From the NCBI GenBank assembly GCA_948468595.1, contig CAOKIU010000001.1, positions 92,811-139,295 of the forward strand: a stretch of DNA of 46,485 nt, read 5' to 3'. This document shows positions 33,610 through 41,988 of the stretch, one piece after another (positions within the stretch are counted from its first letter, which is position 1; the number at the start of each line of letters is the position of its first letter). The notes beneath the pieces are model-generated. The model did no database searches. It was given only the letters and a program-made list of their open reading frames with translations, and had not been told where the DNA came from. The position numbers and the translations under genes were made by a program. This DNA is from an uncultured Christensenella sp. GTDB taxonomy: Bacteria; Bacillota; Clostridia; Christensenellales; UBA1750.

Positions 33610-34485
33610 TCACGAAACAAACTCGTAGGTGACAAAGGCGAAGCGCTTGCTGTCGGGCGCCCAGGAGTTGACGTTCATGGTGCCCTGGCCGCCCACCTCG
33701 CCGCGCGCAGGGTCGGTGGCCAGCAGCGTTTCGACGGCGCCGCCCTTGGCGTCCATCATGCGGATGCAGATGTTTTTGTTGGCGGGGTGGTCGCCGGGAG
33801 CGACCTCGTCCTTAAAGTAGGAGACAAAGACCACCTTTTTCCCGTCGGGGGAGACGTGCGGGAACCAGTTGTTCATCGCATCGTCCGTCATCTGCGTCTG
33901 ATTTTTCCCGTCCGCATCCATGCGCCAGACCTGCATCAGCCCGCTGCGCACGGAATTGAACCAAATGCTCTTTCCGCAGGGAGAGTACTCCGGCCCGTCG
34001 TCCAGGCCCTCGGCCGTGGTCAAGCGCGTCTCCTCGCCTTGGCCGTCCGCGGGGATGGTGTAGACGTCGAAGTTGCCGTTACGCTCGGCGCAATAGGCCA
34101 GGGTGGCGCCGTCCGGGGAGATGCCGTGCAGGTAGGAGGGCTTGTTGACCGTAATCAGCTTCGGCTCGCCGCCGCCGATGGGCAGGGTCCACACCCGGGA
34201 AGCGCGCTCCTGCTCCGTGCCCGCGGAGATGGCGATCCACTTGCCGTCGCGGGAGAGCATGTGGTCGTTGTTGCAGCGCGTGCAGCAGCCGGTGTCGATC
34301 AAACGGCTCTCCCCGCTGGCAAGGTCGTATCGATAGAGGTGGCCGCCCCCGTTGTAGACCAGGTACGCGCCGTCCGCAGACCAGTTGGGCGCCTCGATGT
34401 GCTCGTCGAACCTGTTGAGCGTCGTGCGCTCCCCGGTTTCCACGTCTAGGGTCTGCAAAACGGAAATCATCCTCTTTTCACTCAT
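33610..34485 (-). CDS. TolB-like WD40/PD40 beta-propeller protein
   Basis: 291 residues made of PD40-type blades: PNWSADGAYLVYN, MLSRDGKWIAIS, GISPDGATLAYC, EYSPCGKSIWFN, HVSPDGKKVVFV and NSWAPDSKRFAFV, about six in all. There is no signal peptide or lipobox, so it is cytoplasmic, unlike periplasmic TolB. Cytoplasmic relatives include oligogalacturonide lyase-like and peptidase-linked propellers; no catalytic signature is clear. The start MSEKRM is chosen because AAGGA is 8 nt upstream. It follows a VOC protein in a two-gene operon, suggesting a shared sugar- or aromatic-related function, which is unproven. Confidence 0.75.
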   Translation of the reverse strand: MSEKRMISVLQTLDVETGERTTLNRFDEHIEAPNWSADGAYLVYNGGGHLYRYDLASGESRLIDTGCCTRCNNDHMLSRDGKWIAISAGTEQERASRVWTLPIGGGEPKLITVNKPSYLHGISPDGATLAYCAERNGNFDVYTIPADGQGEETRLTTAEGLDDGPEYSPCGKSIWFNSVRSGLMQVWRMDADGKNQTQMTDDAMNNWFPHVSPDGKKVVFVSYFKDEVAPGDHPANKNICIRMMDAKGGAVETLLATDPARGEVGGQGTMNVNSWAPDSKRFAFVTYEFVS

Positions 34486-34518
34486 GGCTTCCATCCTTTC
34501 TGTGCGTTGCGCGCCGTC

Positions 34519-34977
34519 TTAAGCCTTGGGCTTGATGTTGAGGTTCACGCCCAGGTCCTCCTCCGTGTCCACGATGGTCCAGCTGCTGCCGGGATAAATG
34601 CCCACGGTGCGCAGGTCGTAGCCCATCTCCGCCAGCTCGCCCACGATGGCGTCCCGGCGGGGTCCCACCTCAAAGCCGATGTGGTGAACGCCGTTGCCGT
34701 GTTTATCCAAGAATTCACGGAAGGTGGAGGGGTTGTCGTCCGGCTCGTGCAGCTCGATGACGAATCCCCGCTCGCGGCAGTCAATGACCGCGAACTTCAG
34801 CCCATAATAGGCCTCTTTGCCGCGATAGGTCAGGTTTTTGTTATGCGTGGGCTCGTCCACTCGTATCGGCGGCACGGGCACGCCAAAGAGCTCCGCCCAT
34901 TTTTTCGCGGCCTTCTCAATGTCGTGGACGACCAGGGCAATCTGGATGAATCCGCCCATATCGATCTGGTTGTTCAT
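34519..34977 (-). CDS. VOC family protein (glyoxalase/epimerase fold)
   Basis: 152 residues, two beta-alpha-beta-beta-beta modules. The first has IQIALVVHDIEKAAKKWAEL and the second GVHHIGFEVGPRRDAIVGEL; HHIGF and ELHEP hold likely metal ligands (His and Glu), as in methylmalonyl-CoA epimerase and glyoxalase I. Which reaction it catalyses cannot be said. It has a GGAGGA site, a consensus -35 promoter and is the first gene of a unit with the propeller gene 33 bp downstream. Confidence 0.8.
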   Translation of the reverse strand: MNNQIDMGGFIQIALVVHDIEKAAKKWAELFGVPVPPIRVDEPTHNKNLTYRGKEAYYGLKFAVIDCRERGFVIELHEPDDNPSTFREFLDKHGNGVHHIGFEVGPRRDAIVGELAEMGYDLRTVGIYPGSSWTIVDTEEDLGVNLNIKPKA

Positions 34978-35018
34978 GTCTCCTCCTTGTATATCTGTTG
35001 TCGTTTTTTCACGCTTAT

Positions 35019-35047
35019 AGTGTACGGCGATCCCGCGCGCTTGTCAA
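35019..35047 (-). promoter_or_regulatory. Sigma-A promoter of the VOC-propeller operon
   Basis: Perfect TTGACA (35042-35047 on the minus strand), 17-bp spacer, TACACT (35019-35024). The start would be near 35012, leaving a 35-nt leader. Confidence 0.75.
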
Positions 35048-35139
35048 TCGCTATGAATAGAATGTGAATATTGTGAGCAAGTCGTCTTCAGGCACTTGAT
35101 TTTTGTTGGGACACGCGATAAACTTATATATGTAACCTT

Positions 35140-35820
35140 TTAGGGTGCGAGAATGTCTTCCTGCGGGAAGATGAGCTGCACGCCTTCCATGAGGAATCCG
35201 CGCCGCAATCCCAGCCCTTGGGCCAGGCGCAGGGAGGGAAGGTTGTTGTGCTGAGCGCGGTAGAGCGCGACGCATCCCGCTCCCTGAATTTTGCGGATGA
35301 GCGCCGCCGTCACGCGCGCGCTCAATCCCTGACCGCGGCATTCGGGGTGGACGGCGACGGAAATGTCCGCGATTTTGCCCATGCGGACCGCTCCTGCGGC
35401 GGCCAGCATGCGCCCGTTTTCCAGGATGCAGCAGGTGAAGTCGTCCGCGGCGGTCACCTCGCCCAGAATGGAGTCCGTCTCGTCCATGGCTTGGAATAGG
35501 TCCGCCAGCGCGCCTTCGTCCGCAATCGCGGGCAGCCGCTCTCCAATCTGCGGCCGCGGCGCGTAAAAGCCGGTGACGCTCTCTTTGACCGCGCGCACCT
35601 GATCCAGGTCAAACAGGCATTGCAGAACCTGGTCAAGCTCCGCTTGAGGGTCCACAAGCTCCATGCCCTCCTCGATCTCGGGGGCGAGGGCAAACACCCT
35701 GCGGTCCTCAAAAGTATACAGGCAAATGGGATACTCGATCATCAGTTCCTCATCCAGGACCACGGGCTTATCCCAGCCCCTGGACGCAAGGTAGGCGCCG
35801 GTAAATTCTCTTGCCGTCAT
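35140..35820 (-). CDS. GNAT family acetyltransferase with an N-terminal extension
   Basis: 226 residues. The C-terminal half is a GNAT domain: ADISVAVHPECRGQGLSARV carries the CoA loop (RGQGLS) and NLPSLRLAQGLGLRRGFL is the usual end. The N-terminal half (about 110 residues) has PICLYTFEDRRVFALAPEI and no recognised domain, a layout known from larger GNAT proteins of Firmicutes. The start MTAREF follows AGGAGAG; an upstream ATG 18 codons away has no such site. Substrate unknown. Confidence 0.8.
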   Translation of the reverse strand: MTAREFTGAYLASRGWDKPVVLDEELMIEYPICLYTFEDRRVFALAPEIEEGMELVDPQAELDQVLQCLFDLDQVRAVKESVTGFYAPRPQIGERLPAIADEGALADLFQAMDETDSILGEVTAADDFTCCILENGRMLAAAGAVRMGKIADISVAVHPECRGQGLSARVTAALIRKIQGAGCVALYRAQHNNLPSLRLAQGLGLRRGFLMEGVQLIFPQEDILAP

Positions 35821-35891
35821 TTCGATCTCTCCTATGTGTTGTTCCGACGTGGTTTTTCGGTTTATGGCGCGCATGGGTTGTTTTCGTTGAT

Positions 35892-35920
35892 TAGACAGCT
35901 TATCATAGCTGGTATATCAT
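35892..35920 (+). promoter_or_regulatory. Sigma-A promoter for the flavodoxin-like gene
   Basis: TAGACA (35892-35897), 17-bp spacer, TATCAT (35915-35920), each one base from consensus. The start near 35927 gives a 28-nt leader with GGGGGTT as ribosome site. Confidence 0.7.
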
Positions 35921-35954
35921 ACTTCATCATCTATTTTCAAGGGGGTTATCATCC

Positions 35955-36395
35955 ATGAGAACCAAGATCTATTACGCGGGCGACAAGCCCAGCATCCAGG
36001 AAATCGCAACCGTCATCGCGCAGGAGTTTAAGCTCCCCTCCGAGCAGCTGCAGCCCGCCTACATGCCCGAGGGCCTGGCCATCGCCTTCATCGGCACCGA
36101 GGACCGCGGCGGAAAGCCGCACAAGGTCGCCCTGGAGTTTGCCAACACCCTGGACACCAAGCGCATGGAAGCGGCGGCGATTTACTGCACCAGCCCCAAG
36201 AAGAGCGGCGAGTGCCTCAAGGAGCTGCGCAAGGTTCTGGAGAGCCGCGGCATCAAGGTCCTGCCCGAGGAGCTGGTCTGCAACGGCAAGGGCGGCCTGT
36301 TCGCCGGCGGAAAGAACCCCACCCAGGAGGACGTCGAGGCGGCCAAGAAGTTCGCGCAGTCCTGCATGAACAAGGCGCTGAATCACGAGATCTAA
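35955..36395 (+). CDS. Flavodoxin-like fold protein
   Basis: 146 residues with the alternating beta/alpha pattern of flavodoxins: strand MRTKIYYAGD, then a helix IQEIATVIAQEF, a middle strand LAIAFIGTEDRG, AAAIYCTSP, and a last helix EDVEAAKKFAQSCMNKAL. The FMN phosphate loop, usually S/T-x-T-G-x-T, reads AGDKPSIQE, so FMN binding is doubtful. It could be a redox-inactive relative or bind another ligand. It is strongly and independently expressed to judge by its promoter, GGGGG ribosome site and terminator. A single gene on the plus strand. Confidence 0.6.
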   Translation: MRTKIYYAGDKPSIQEIATVIAQEFKLPSEQLQPAYMPEGLAIAFIGTEDRGGKPHKVALEFANTLDTKRMEAAAIYCTSPKKSGECLKELRKVLESRGIKVLPEELVCNGKGGLFAGGKNPTQEDVEAAKKFAQSCMNKALNHEI

Positions 36396-36422
36396 TTTCG
36401 GAAACAATCGGGCGGTAAGCTC

Positions 36423-36454
36423 AAGGGGACGATGCGTCATCGTCCCCTTTCTTT
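36423..36454 (+). terminator. Terminator after the flavodoxin-like gene
   Basis: A 12-bp perfect stem (AAGGGGACGATG and complement) with a CGT loop, followed by TTCTTT. It lies only 24 bp before the start of the pyridoxine-kinase-like gene, whose expression may therefore depend on read-through or on a promoter not seen. Confidence 0.8.
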
Positions 36455-36477
36455 GACCTTAGGAAGGGTGAATCCTC

Positions 36478-37329
36478 TTGGACATCAAGAACGTCGCCGC
36501 GCTGCACGACCTGGCCGCCTACGGCCGCTGCTCGCTGACCTGCGTCATTCCCGTGCTCTCGCTGATGGGCGTGAAGGTCTGTCCCATCCCCACCGCCGTC
36601 TATTCCAGCGATACCGGCGGCTTTGGCCCGGTCTACGCGCGGGAGCTAACCCAGGAAATGTCGCGCGTCATGGACAAGCTGCGCGCCCTGCCCGCCCGGC
36701 TTGACGGCGCCTACAGCGGATACCTGGGCACGCCGGACCAGGCGGACCTGGTCGGGCGCTTCATGCGCCAGGTGGGCGGCCTGCGCGTGGTAGACCCGGT
36801 CATGGGCGACGAGGGCAAGCTCTACGCCGCCTTTGACGGGTCAATGGTGGAAAAGATGCGCGCGCTGTGCCAAGGCGCCTCGGTCATCACCCCGAACCTG
36901 ACCGAGGCCGCTCTGCTGCTGGACTGGCCCTATCCTGAGCGCCTATCGCGGGCGGAGGCCCTCTCCATGCTGGAGGCGCTTGGCGCGCTGAGCGGCGGCT
37001 CGGTGGTGATCACCTCCGCCGAGCTTGCGGATTTTCCGCATCACAAATGCACCGTGGCCCGGGACGCGGCAGGGGCCTTTGCGGTCGTCGCGCCGCGCGT
37101 GCCCGAGCATTATCCCGGCACAGGCGATATCTTCACCTCCGTGCTCACCGGCGCTCTGCTCTCGGGGCAGAGCCTGATGGCGGCGGTCAGCCGGGCCGCC
37201 GCGTTCGTCTACGACTGCATGGCCATCACCCATGCCGCTGGCACGCCCGCGCGGGAGGGCGTGCTGCTCGAGCGCGCCCTCCCCAAGCTCCTGGACCCGC
37301 CCTCTCCGGTCGCGGTAGAGGCGCTTTAA
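36478..37329 (+). CDS. Pyridoxine/pyridoxamine kinase-like protein
   Basis: 283 residues of the ribokinase superfamily, PdxK/PdxY branch, which phosphorylates pyridoxal, pyridoxine and pyridoxamine at the 5' hydroxyl to make vitamin B6 cofactors. Signatures are HDLAAYGRCSL (10-20), DPVMGDEGKLY (106-116), TPNLTEA (138-144) and PGTGDIFTS with base D217. The start is TTG at 36478, with AGGAAGG about 9 nt upstream; no ATG fits. The stop overlaps the stop of the convergent transporter gene by a few bases. Confidence 0.85.
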   Translation: MDIKNVAALHDLAAYGRCSLTCVIPVLSLMGVKVCPIPTAVYSSDTGGFGPVYARELTQEMSRVMDKLRALPARLDGAYSGYLGTPDQADLVGRFMRQVGGLRVVDPVMGDEGKLYAAFDGSMVEKMRALCQGASVITPNLTEAALLLDWPYPERLSRAEALSMLEALGALSGGSVVITSAELADFPHHKCTVARDAAGAFAVVAPRVPEHYPGTGDIFTSVLTGALLSGQSLMAAVSRAAAFVYDCMAITHAAGTPAREGVLLERALPKLLDPPSPVAVEAL

Positions 37330-38519
37330 TTCATCTTGGTCTTGTGGCTGGGCTTGCCCACATAGGTTCGATCCAACGTAATGACGGCAAAATACGTTGG
37401 GTCGATTTTTTTTATCCGGCGGATCATCTCGCCGGTGATCTCCTTATCCGTCAGGGGACAGCCGTGCGGCACCACCACGTCAAAGATGAGGTTGGAGTGC
37501 GTCTGTCCCCGCACCACGCGGAAATCGTGCATGGTCAGGCCGGGATAAACCTCCCGCGCCAGGCCGCTCACCTTTATCCTGAGGTCGTTTACCATCTCGT
37601 CGTCCGTAACGACAGGGTCCAAGTGGATGACCAGATGCACGCCGTGATCCAGCAGCACCTCGCGCTCGATGTTGTCAATGCGGTCATGCGAGGCGAGAAT
37701 ATCCTCTTTTGCGTCCACCTCCACGTGCACGGTGGCAAAGGTCCGCCCCGGACCGTAGGAATGCACCACCATATCGTGCAGGGAGAGCACGCCCTCGTGC
37801 CGCAGTATGTGGCGCGCGAGCATCAGCTCCATCTCCTGGGTGGGCCCCTCGCCCAGGAGCTTGTTCATCGTCTCGCGCAAAATGCCCACCGCGGACCACA
37901 TGATGAAGCCCGCCACCGCCACGCCCATGTAGCCATCGAGCGAAAAATGAATCAGCGGGCTGAGGATCGAGGAGACGAGCACCGCGCTGGTGGCCAGCAC
38001 GTCCGAGAGGCTGTCCGCCGCGGCGGCCTGCATCACCATGGAATCGATGCGGCGGCCGATGGAGCGGTTGAACCGATACATCCAGAACTTAACCGCCATG
38101 CTGCCCGCCAGCACCAACACCGAGACCCAGGAGAACGCCGCAAGCTCAGGATGCAGGATCTTGCCAATGCTGTCGCGGACCAGCTCCACGCCCAGCAGCA
38201 GGATGATGAAGGCCACCGCAAGGGAGGCGATGTACTCAATCCTGGCGTGGCCAAAGGGATGCTCCTCGTCCGCGGGCTTTCCCGCCAGCTTAAAGCTGAT
38301 CAGCGAAATCACCGAGGAGCCCGCGTCGGAGAGGTTGTTGACCGCATCCGCGGTGATGGCCACCGAGCCCGTCAGCGCGCCGACTGCAAACTTACCCGCA
38401 AAGAGCAGCGCGTTGAGCACGATGCCCGTCGCCCCCGCCAGCTGCCCATAGCGCTTACGCACCTTGGGATTCTCCACATCGCCGGCATCCTTGACAAAAA
38501 GCCTTACCAAAAGATTCAT
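37326..38519 (-). CDS. Cation diffusion facilitator family transporter
   Basis: 397 residues. The N-terminal two thirds has six membrane helices of the CDF family; the second holds ITADAVNNLSDAGSSVISL with N61 and D65 at the transport site, and the segment HPFGHARIEYI follows. The site is Asn-x3-Asp rather than the His-x3-Asp of zinc-specific members, so manganese or iron is more likely than zinc, though this is only a guess. A cytoplasmic ferredoxin-like domain (about 215-290) has VHVEVDAKEDILASHDRIDN, and about 90 further residues with a possible second such domain follow, longer than the usual 290-320. The start MNLLVRLF is preferred because GGAGGG lies upstream. Confidence 0.9.
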   Translation of the reverse strand: MNLLVRLFVKDAGDVENPKVRKRYGQLAGATGIVLNALLFAGKFAVGALTGSVAITADAVNNLSDAGSSVISLISFKLAGKPADEEHPFGHARIEYIASLAVAFIILLLGVELVRDSIGKILHPELAAFSWVSVLVLAGSMAVKFWMYRFNRSIGRRIDSMVMQAAAADSLSDVLATSAVLVSSILSPLIHFSLDGYMGVAVAGFIMWSAVGILRETMNKLLGEGPTQEMELMLARHILRHEGVLSLHDMVVHSYGPGRTFATVHVEVDAKEDILASHDRIDNIEREVLLDHGVHLVIHLDPVVTDDEMVNDLRIKVSGLAREVYPGLTMHDFRVVRGQTHSNLIFDVVVPHGCPLTDKEITGEMIRRIKKIDPTYFAVITLDRTYVGKPSHKTKMN

Positions 38520-38523
38520 GCGC

Positions 38524-41500
38524 TCATCCCTCCTCCCCGCATTCCGGCGGGATCTCCACAATTCCCCCAGTATAGAACAGATAGACCACGCTGCGGCGCA
38601 CCGAAAGGCCCGCGCGGCGCGCCGCCTCGGCGTAGAGGCGCACCTGCGCGCCGTGCCGCGCCCGGACGCTTTCCGGGTCCAAGCCCTCGTGGTCGGTCTT
38701 GTAGTCCACCAAAATCGCGCCGTCCTCTTTGCACACGACGAGGTCGATCACGCCCTGCACCAGGCGCATCTGGCCGCCCTGGTCCAGCCGCAGCTCAAAG
38801 GGCTTTTCGCGCAGCACCGGCGCGCCCTCCAAAATCGCGCTGCCGATGGGCGAGCGCAAAAACCCCATCAGCTCCTCCAGGCTGGAGAGGACGGCCTCCC
38901 CCTGTTCGGGCGTGATGCGGGCGCTCGCCACGGCCTGTTCGGCCTGGCGCTTGAGCTCCCCCCGCGCATCCTCGCCCTTTAGGCGCGTAAAATCCACAAT
39001 CTCCATGAACCGGTGCAGCGCCGAGCCGCGCGCAGCGCCGGTCAGCTTCCTTTCCCGGTTGAGGAAGGCGGGCTTTTCGCGCACAAAGAAGGTTTCCTCC
39101 GGGCCGTGGGCCAGCTCCGTGACCGACTGCTTTTGCAGGACGTTTCCCTCCCCATGCGGGTAGACAAAGCGCATCTGCCCCAGCAGCTCCTCGTCCGGCT
39201 GGTCCTCTTCCCGCTTAAGGCCGGTTAGGTCCGGCTCCTGTGCGGCATCCTGCTGCGCCGCCTCCGCAACGGATTGAACGGTGACTTCCCAAAGGGAGTC
39301 GTCCGGTTCCTGCGCAACGGCGATGCCGTAGGCCGCGCGCAGCGGCGCGGCGTCCGGGTGGGTCAGGACGGCGGGCATGATCCAGTCCAGCATGCAGCCC
39401 GCCTCCTCGCCGCCGCTTTCCCAGGCGCGCATCCGCCCTTCCAGGTCCGCGACCTCGCCCACCAGCGCCAGGCGCTCCCTGGCGCGCGTCATGAGCACGT
39501 AAAGGATGCGCATCTCCTCGGCCACGCTCTCCTTTTTCCGGCGCGCGGCAATGGCGCGCGTCATCAGGGTTTGATCCCCCGCCGCGCTCTCCGGATCGTA
39601 GTATTCCAGGGCCAGACCGCACTCCCTGTCGCACCAGACGCGGCTGGTCAGGTATCCGTCCGCGTCCCGGTCGTTGGTGAAGCGGAACTTGGCGCCCAGA
39701 CCCGCGCCGATGACGATGGGGAACTCCAAACCCTTGGACTGGTGCACCGTCATGATGCGCACCACATCGTCCTCCTGGGAAAAGGCGGGCACATCCTCCT
39801 CGCGGTTGCGGCTGCCGGTGGCGGCGATGCGCCGCAGGAAATCGCCCAGGCGCAGCCCTGCCTGGTCGTATTCCGCCGCGCGCACGGGCAGGGAGCGCAG
39901 ATTGCCCACGCGAATCTGCCCGCGCGGCATCAGGGCAAAGCGGCTGAGGATGCCCGTCTCCTCCAGCACCACGGCGCACAGGGCGGCGACGCTCTCCTCC
40001 CTGGCGATGCGCCGCATCCTTTTCAGCTGGTCGATGAACGCCCCCGCCTTGCGGCCCAAGGGCTCCTGACCGAACTCTGTCTTGGCGCGGATCAAGTCGT
40101 TCCACACGCGCCCGCCCTCTTTTCTGCCGTTTAGGCGGATGCGGGCCAGTTCCTGCGCGGTGAATCCGCCCACGCCGCGCAGCGCGCCCAGCAGGTGCAC
40201 GTCCTCCAGCGGATTGTGCACCGCCCAGAGGTAATCCATCACCTGGGAGATCTCCAGCGTCTCATAAAAGCTGCCGCCCTTGCTGGAATAGACGGGAATG
40301 CCCTGCTTGGCAAAGCATTCCAGGTACGTGGCCAGGGCGGAGGATACCTGGCGCCGCAGCACCACGATGTCGCCATACCTGGCCGGCCGCGTGCCCGAGG
40401 GGCTGGCGGGGTCGGCAATGGGCGTGCCCACCAGGCGGCGCACCAGGCCCGCCACGGCCTCAGCCTCGCGGCGCACGGGCGTCTGTCCGGCCGAGTCCTC
40501 CTCCGCCGCCTCCGCCTTTTTGTCTAAAAGCGCCACCAGCGTGGGCGCGCCGGGCCATCCGCCCTCCCGCCCGGGATACAGCCGCGCCGCGGCATCGTAA
40601 TCCATGCCCGCGCTTTCCCGCGTCATGCATCGTTCAAAGACGCGGTTGATGCAGCGCAGCACGTTGGGCAGGGACCGGTAATTGCGATTGAGCGCGATGA
40701 GCTCCCCGCCCTCTCCCCTTAAATAGCGCGATTGCTCGGCGAGGAACAGGCCGGGCTCCGACTGCCGGAACCCATAGATCGACTGCTTGACATCGCCCAC
40801 GTGAAAGGTGTTATCCCCCCTGGCCACGCGGGAAAGGATTTCCTCCTGCACTGCGCTGGAGTCCTGATACTCGTCCACAAAGACGTATCGGTACTGAAGG
40901 CGCAGGTCCTCGCACACGCCGGCGTCCTGCGTCAGGCGCAGCGCCATCTGCTCCAGGTCGTTGTAGTCCACTACGCCCATCTCCGCCTTGAGGCGGGAAA
41001 ACTCCTCCATGAAGCGGCGCGTGACCTGGGCAAGGGCGTCAAGGGGATCGGCCATCTCCTCATACTGCCTCCGCGTCCAGTCGTTGACGGGAAGCGCCTC
41101 TTTTTCCGCCTGGGAAAGCGCTTCCTTATAGGCGTCGCGCGCTTGACGCAGGCGGCCAAGGTCCGCGCTACTCCCCGCCTTGCGCCCGCCCGGCGAGCGC
41201 CAAACGGCAAACTCCGGCCTTTCGCCCTCCCCCGCAAGGTAGGCCCGAACGCGCGCAAGGTCGTCCTCAATCAGGGCCGCCATCTTCCGGCAGTCCTCCT
41301 GCGCGCTCTCCCGCGCAAAGCGGAGCGCCGCCGCCACCCTCTCCTCCACGCGCGCAAGGGCGCGGCGCGCCTGCCCGTCGGCCCAGCGGAGCCAGGCCGT
41401 CTCGCCCAGGCGGGGCGCGTTCTTGGCATAGTCTTGAACGGAGCGCTCCAAAAAGCCCAGCGGGTCTGGCTGGCAGAGCAGGAATTTGTGCAGGCTCTCG

Positions 41501-41988
41501 ACGTTGAGCCGCACCTGCCGCACGCCCCCCATGCGCTCGAGGCGGCGGAGCATGTCCTCGCTTTGGTACATTTCGTCCAACGTCGCGTCCAGCGCGCGCA
41601 TGTGCAAAATGACGCGCTCCGCCTCCGAGCAGATGCGCAGGCTGGGCTCCACGCCCGCCTTTTCAAAGTAGCGCGTCAGCAGTTGATAGCAGAAGGCGTG
41701 GATGGTGGAGATGGCGGCCAGCGGCACGCGCTCCATCTGCGCCCGCATCGCCTCGCTCTCCTCCGCCTCCGCTTCCAGCCTGAGCAGCAGCCGCTCGCGC
41801 AGCTCGTCCGCCGCCGCGCGGGTAAAGGTCACCACCAGGAAGGAGGCGATGTCCGCGCCGCCGCGCACCAGGCGCAGGATGCGCTCCACCAGCACCGTGG
41901 TCTTTCCCGACCCGGCCGCCGCGCTGACGAGCAGATTCCCCTCCCCATGCTCGATGACGCGCCGCTGGTCGGGGGTAAACTCAGCCAT
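38524..41988 (-). CDS. addA: ATP-dependent helicase/nuclease subunit A
   Basis: 1154 residues. With AddB it processes double-strand DNA ends up to a Chi sequence and loads RecA, the Firmicutes counterpart of RecBCD. UvrD-like helicase motifs are complete: Walker A AAAGSGKT (23-30), DEYQD (372-376), and HQSKGLEFPIV further on. The C-terminal RecB-like nuclease shows DYKTD with D1095 and K1097, so the nuclease is probably active. Its start overlaps the addB stop by 8 bp. The next gene, the transporter, starts 4 bp after its stop. Confidence 0.97.
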   Translation of the reverse strand: MAEFTPDQRRVIEHGEGNLLVSAAAGSGKTTVLVERILRLVRGGADIASFLVVTFTRAAADELRERLLLRLEAEAEESEAMRAQMERVPLAAISTIHAFCYQLLTRYFEKAGVEPSLRICSEAERVILHMRALDATLDEMYQSEDMLRRLERMGGVRQVRLNVESLHKFLLCQPDPLGFLERSVQDYAKNAPRLGETAWLRWADGQARRALARVEERVAAALRFARESAQEDCRKMAALIEDDLARVRAYLAGEGERPEFAVWRSPGGRKAGSSADLGRLRQARDAYKEALSQAEKEALPVNDWTRRQYEEMADPLDALAQVTRRFMEEFSRLKAEMGVVDYNDLEQMALRLTQDAGVCEDLRLQYRYVFVDEYQDSSAVQEEILSRVARGDNTFHVGDVKQSIYGFRQSEPGLFLAEQSRYLRGEGGELIALNRNYRSLPNVLRCINRVFERCMTRESAGMDYDAAARLYPGREGGWPGAPTLVALLDKKAEAAEEDSAGQTPVRREAEAVAGLVRRLVGTPIADPASPSGTRPARYGDIVVLRRQVSSALATYLECFAKQGIPVYSSKGGSFYETLEISQVMDYLWAVHNPLEDVHLLGALRGVGGFTAQELARIRLNGRKEGGRVWNDLIRAKTEFGQEPLGRKAGAFIDQLKRMRRIAREESVAALCAVVLEETGILSRFALMPRGQIRVGNLRSLPVRAAEYDQAGLRLGDFLRRIAATGSRNREEDVPAFSQEDDVVRIMTVHQSKGLEFPIVIGAGLGAKFRFTNDRDADGYLTSRVWCDRECGLALEYYDPESAAGDQTLMTRAIAARRKKESVAEEMRILYVLMTRARERLALVGEVADLEGRMRAWESGGEEAGCMLDWIMPAVLTHPDAAPLRAAYGIAVAQEPDDSLWEVTVQSVAEAAQQDAAQEPDLTGLKREEDQPDEELLGQMRFVYPHGEGNVLQKQSVTELAHGPEETFFVREKPAFLNRERKLTGAARGSALHRFMEIVDFTRLKGEDARGELKRQAEQAVASARITPEQGEAVLSSLEELMGFLRSPIGSAILEGAPVLREKPFELRLDQGGQMRLVQGVIDLVVCKEDGAILVDYKTDHEGLDPESVRARHGAQVRLYAEAARRAGLSVRRSVVYLFYTGGIVEIPPECGEEG

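Noticed and set aside
37047..38915. 622-residue open frame on the plus strand
   Set aside because: It is antisense to pdxK-like, the transporter and addA, has His/Arg/Ala-rich composition typical of GC-rich shadow frames, and no ribosome site.
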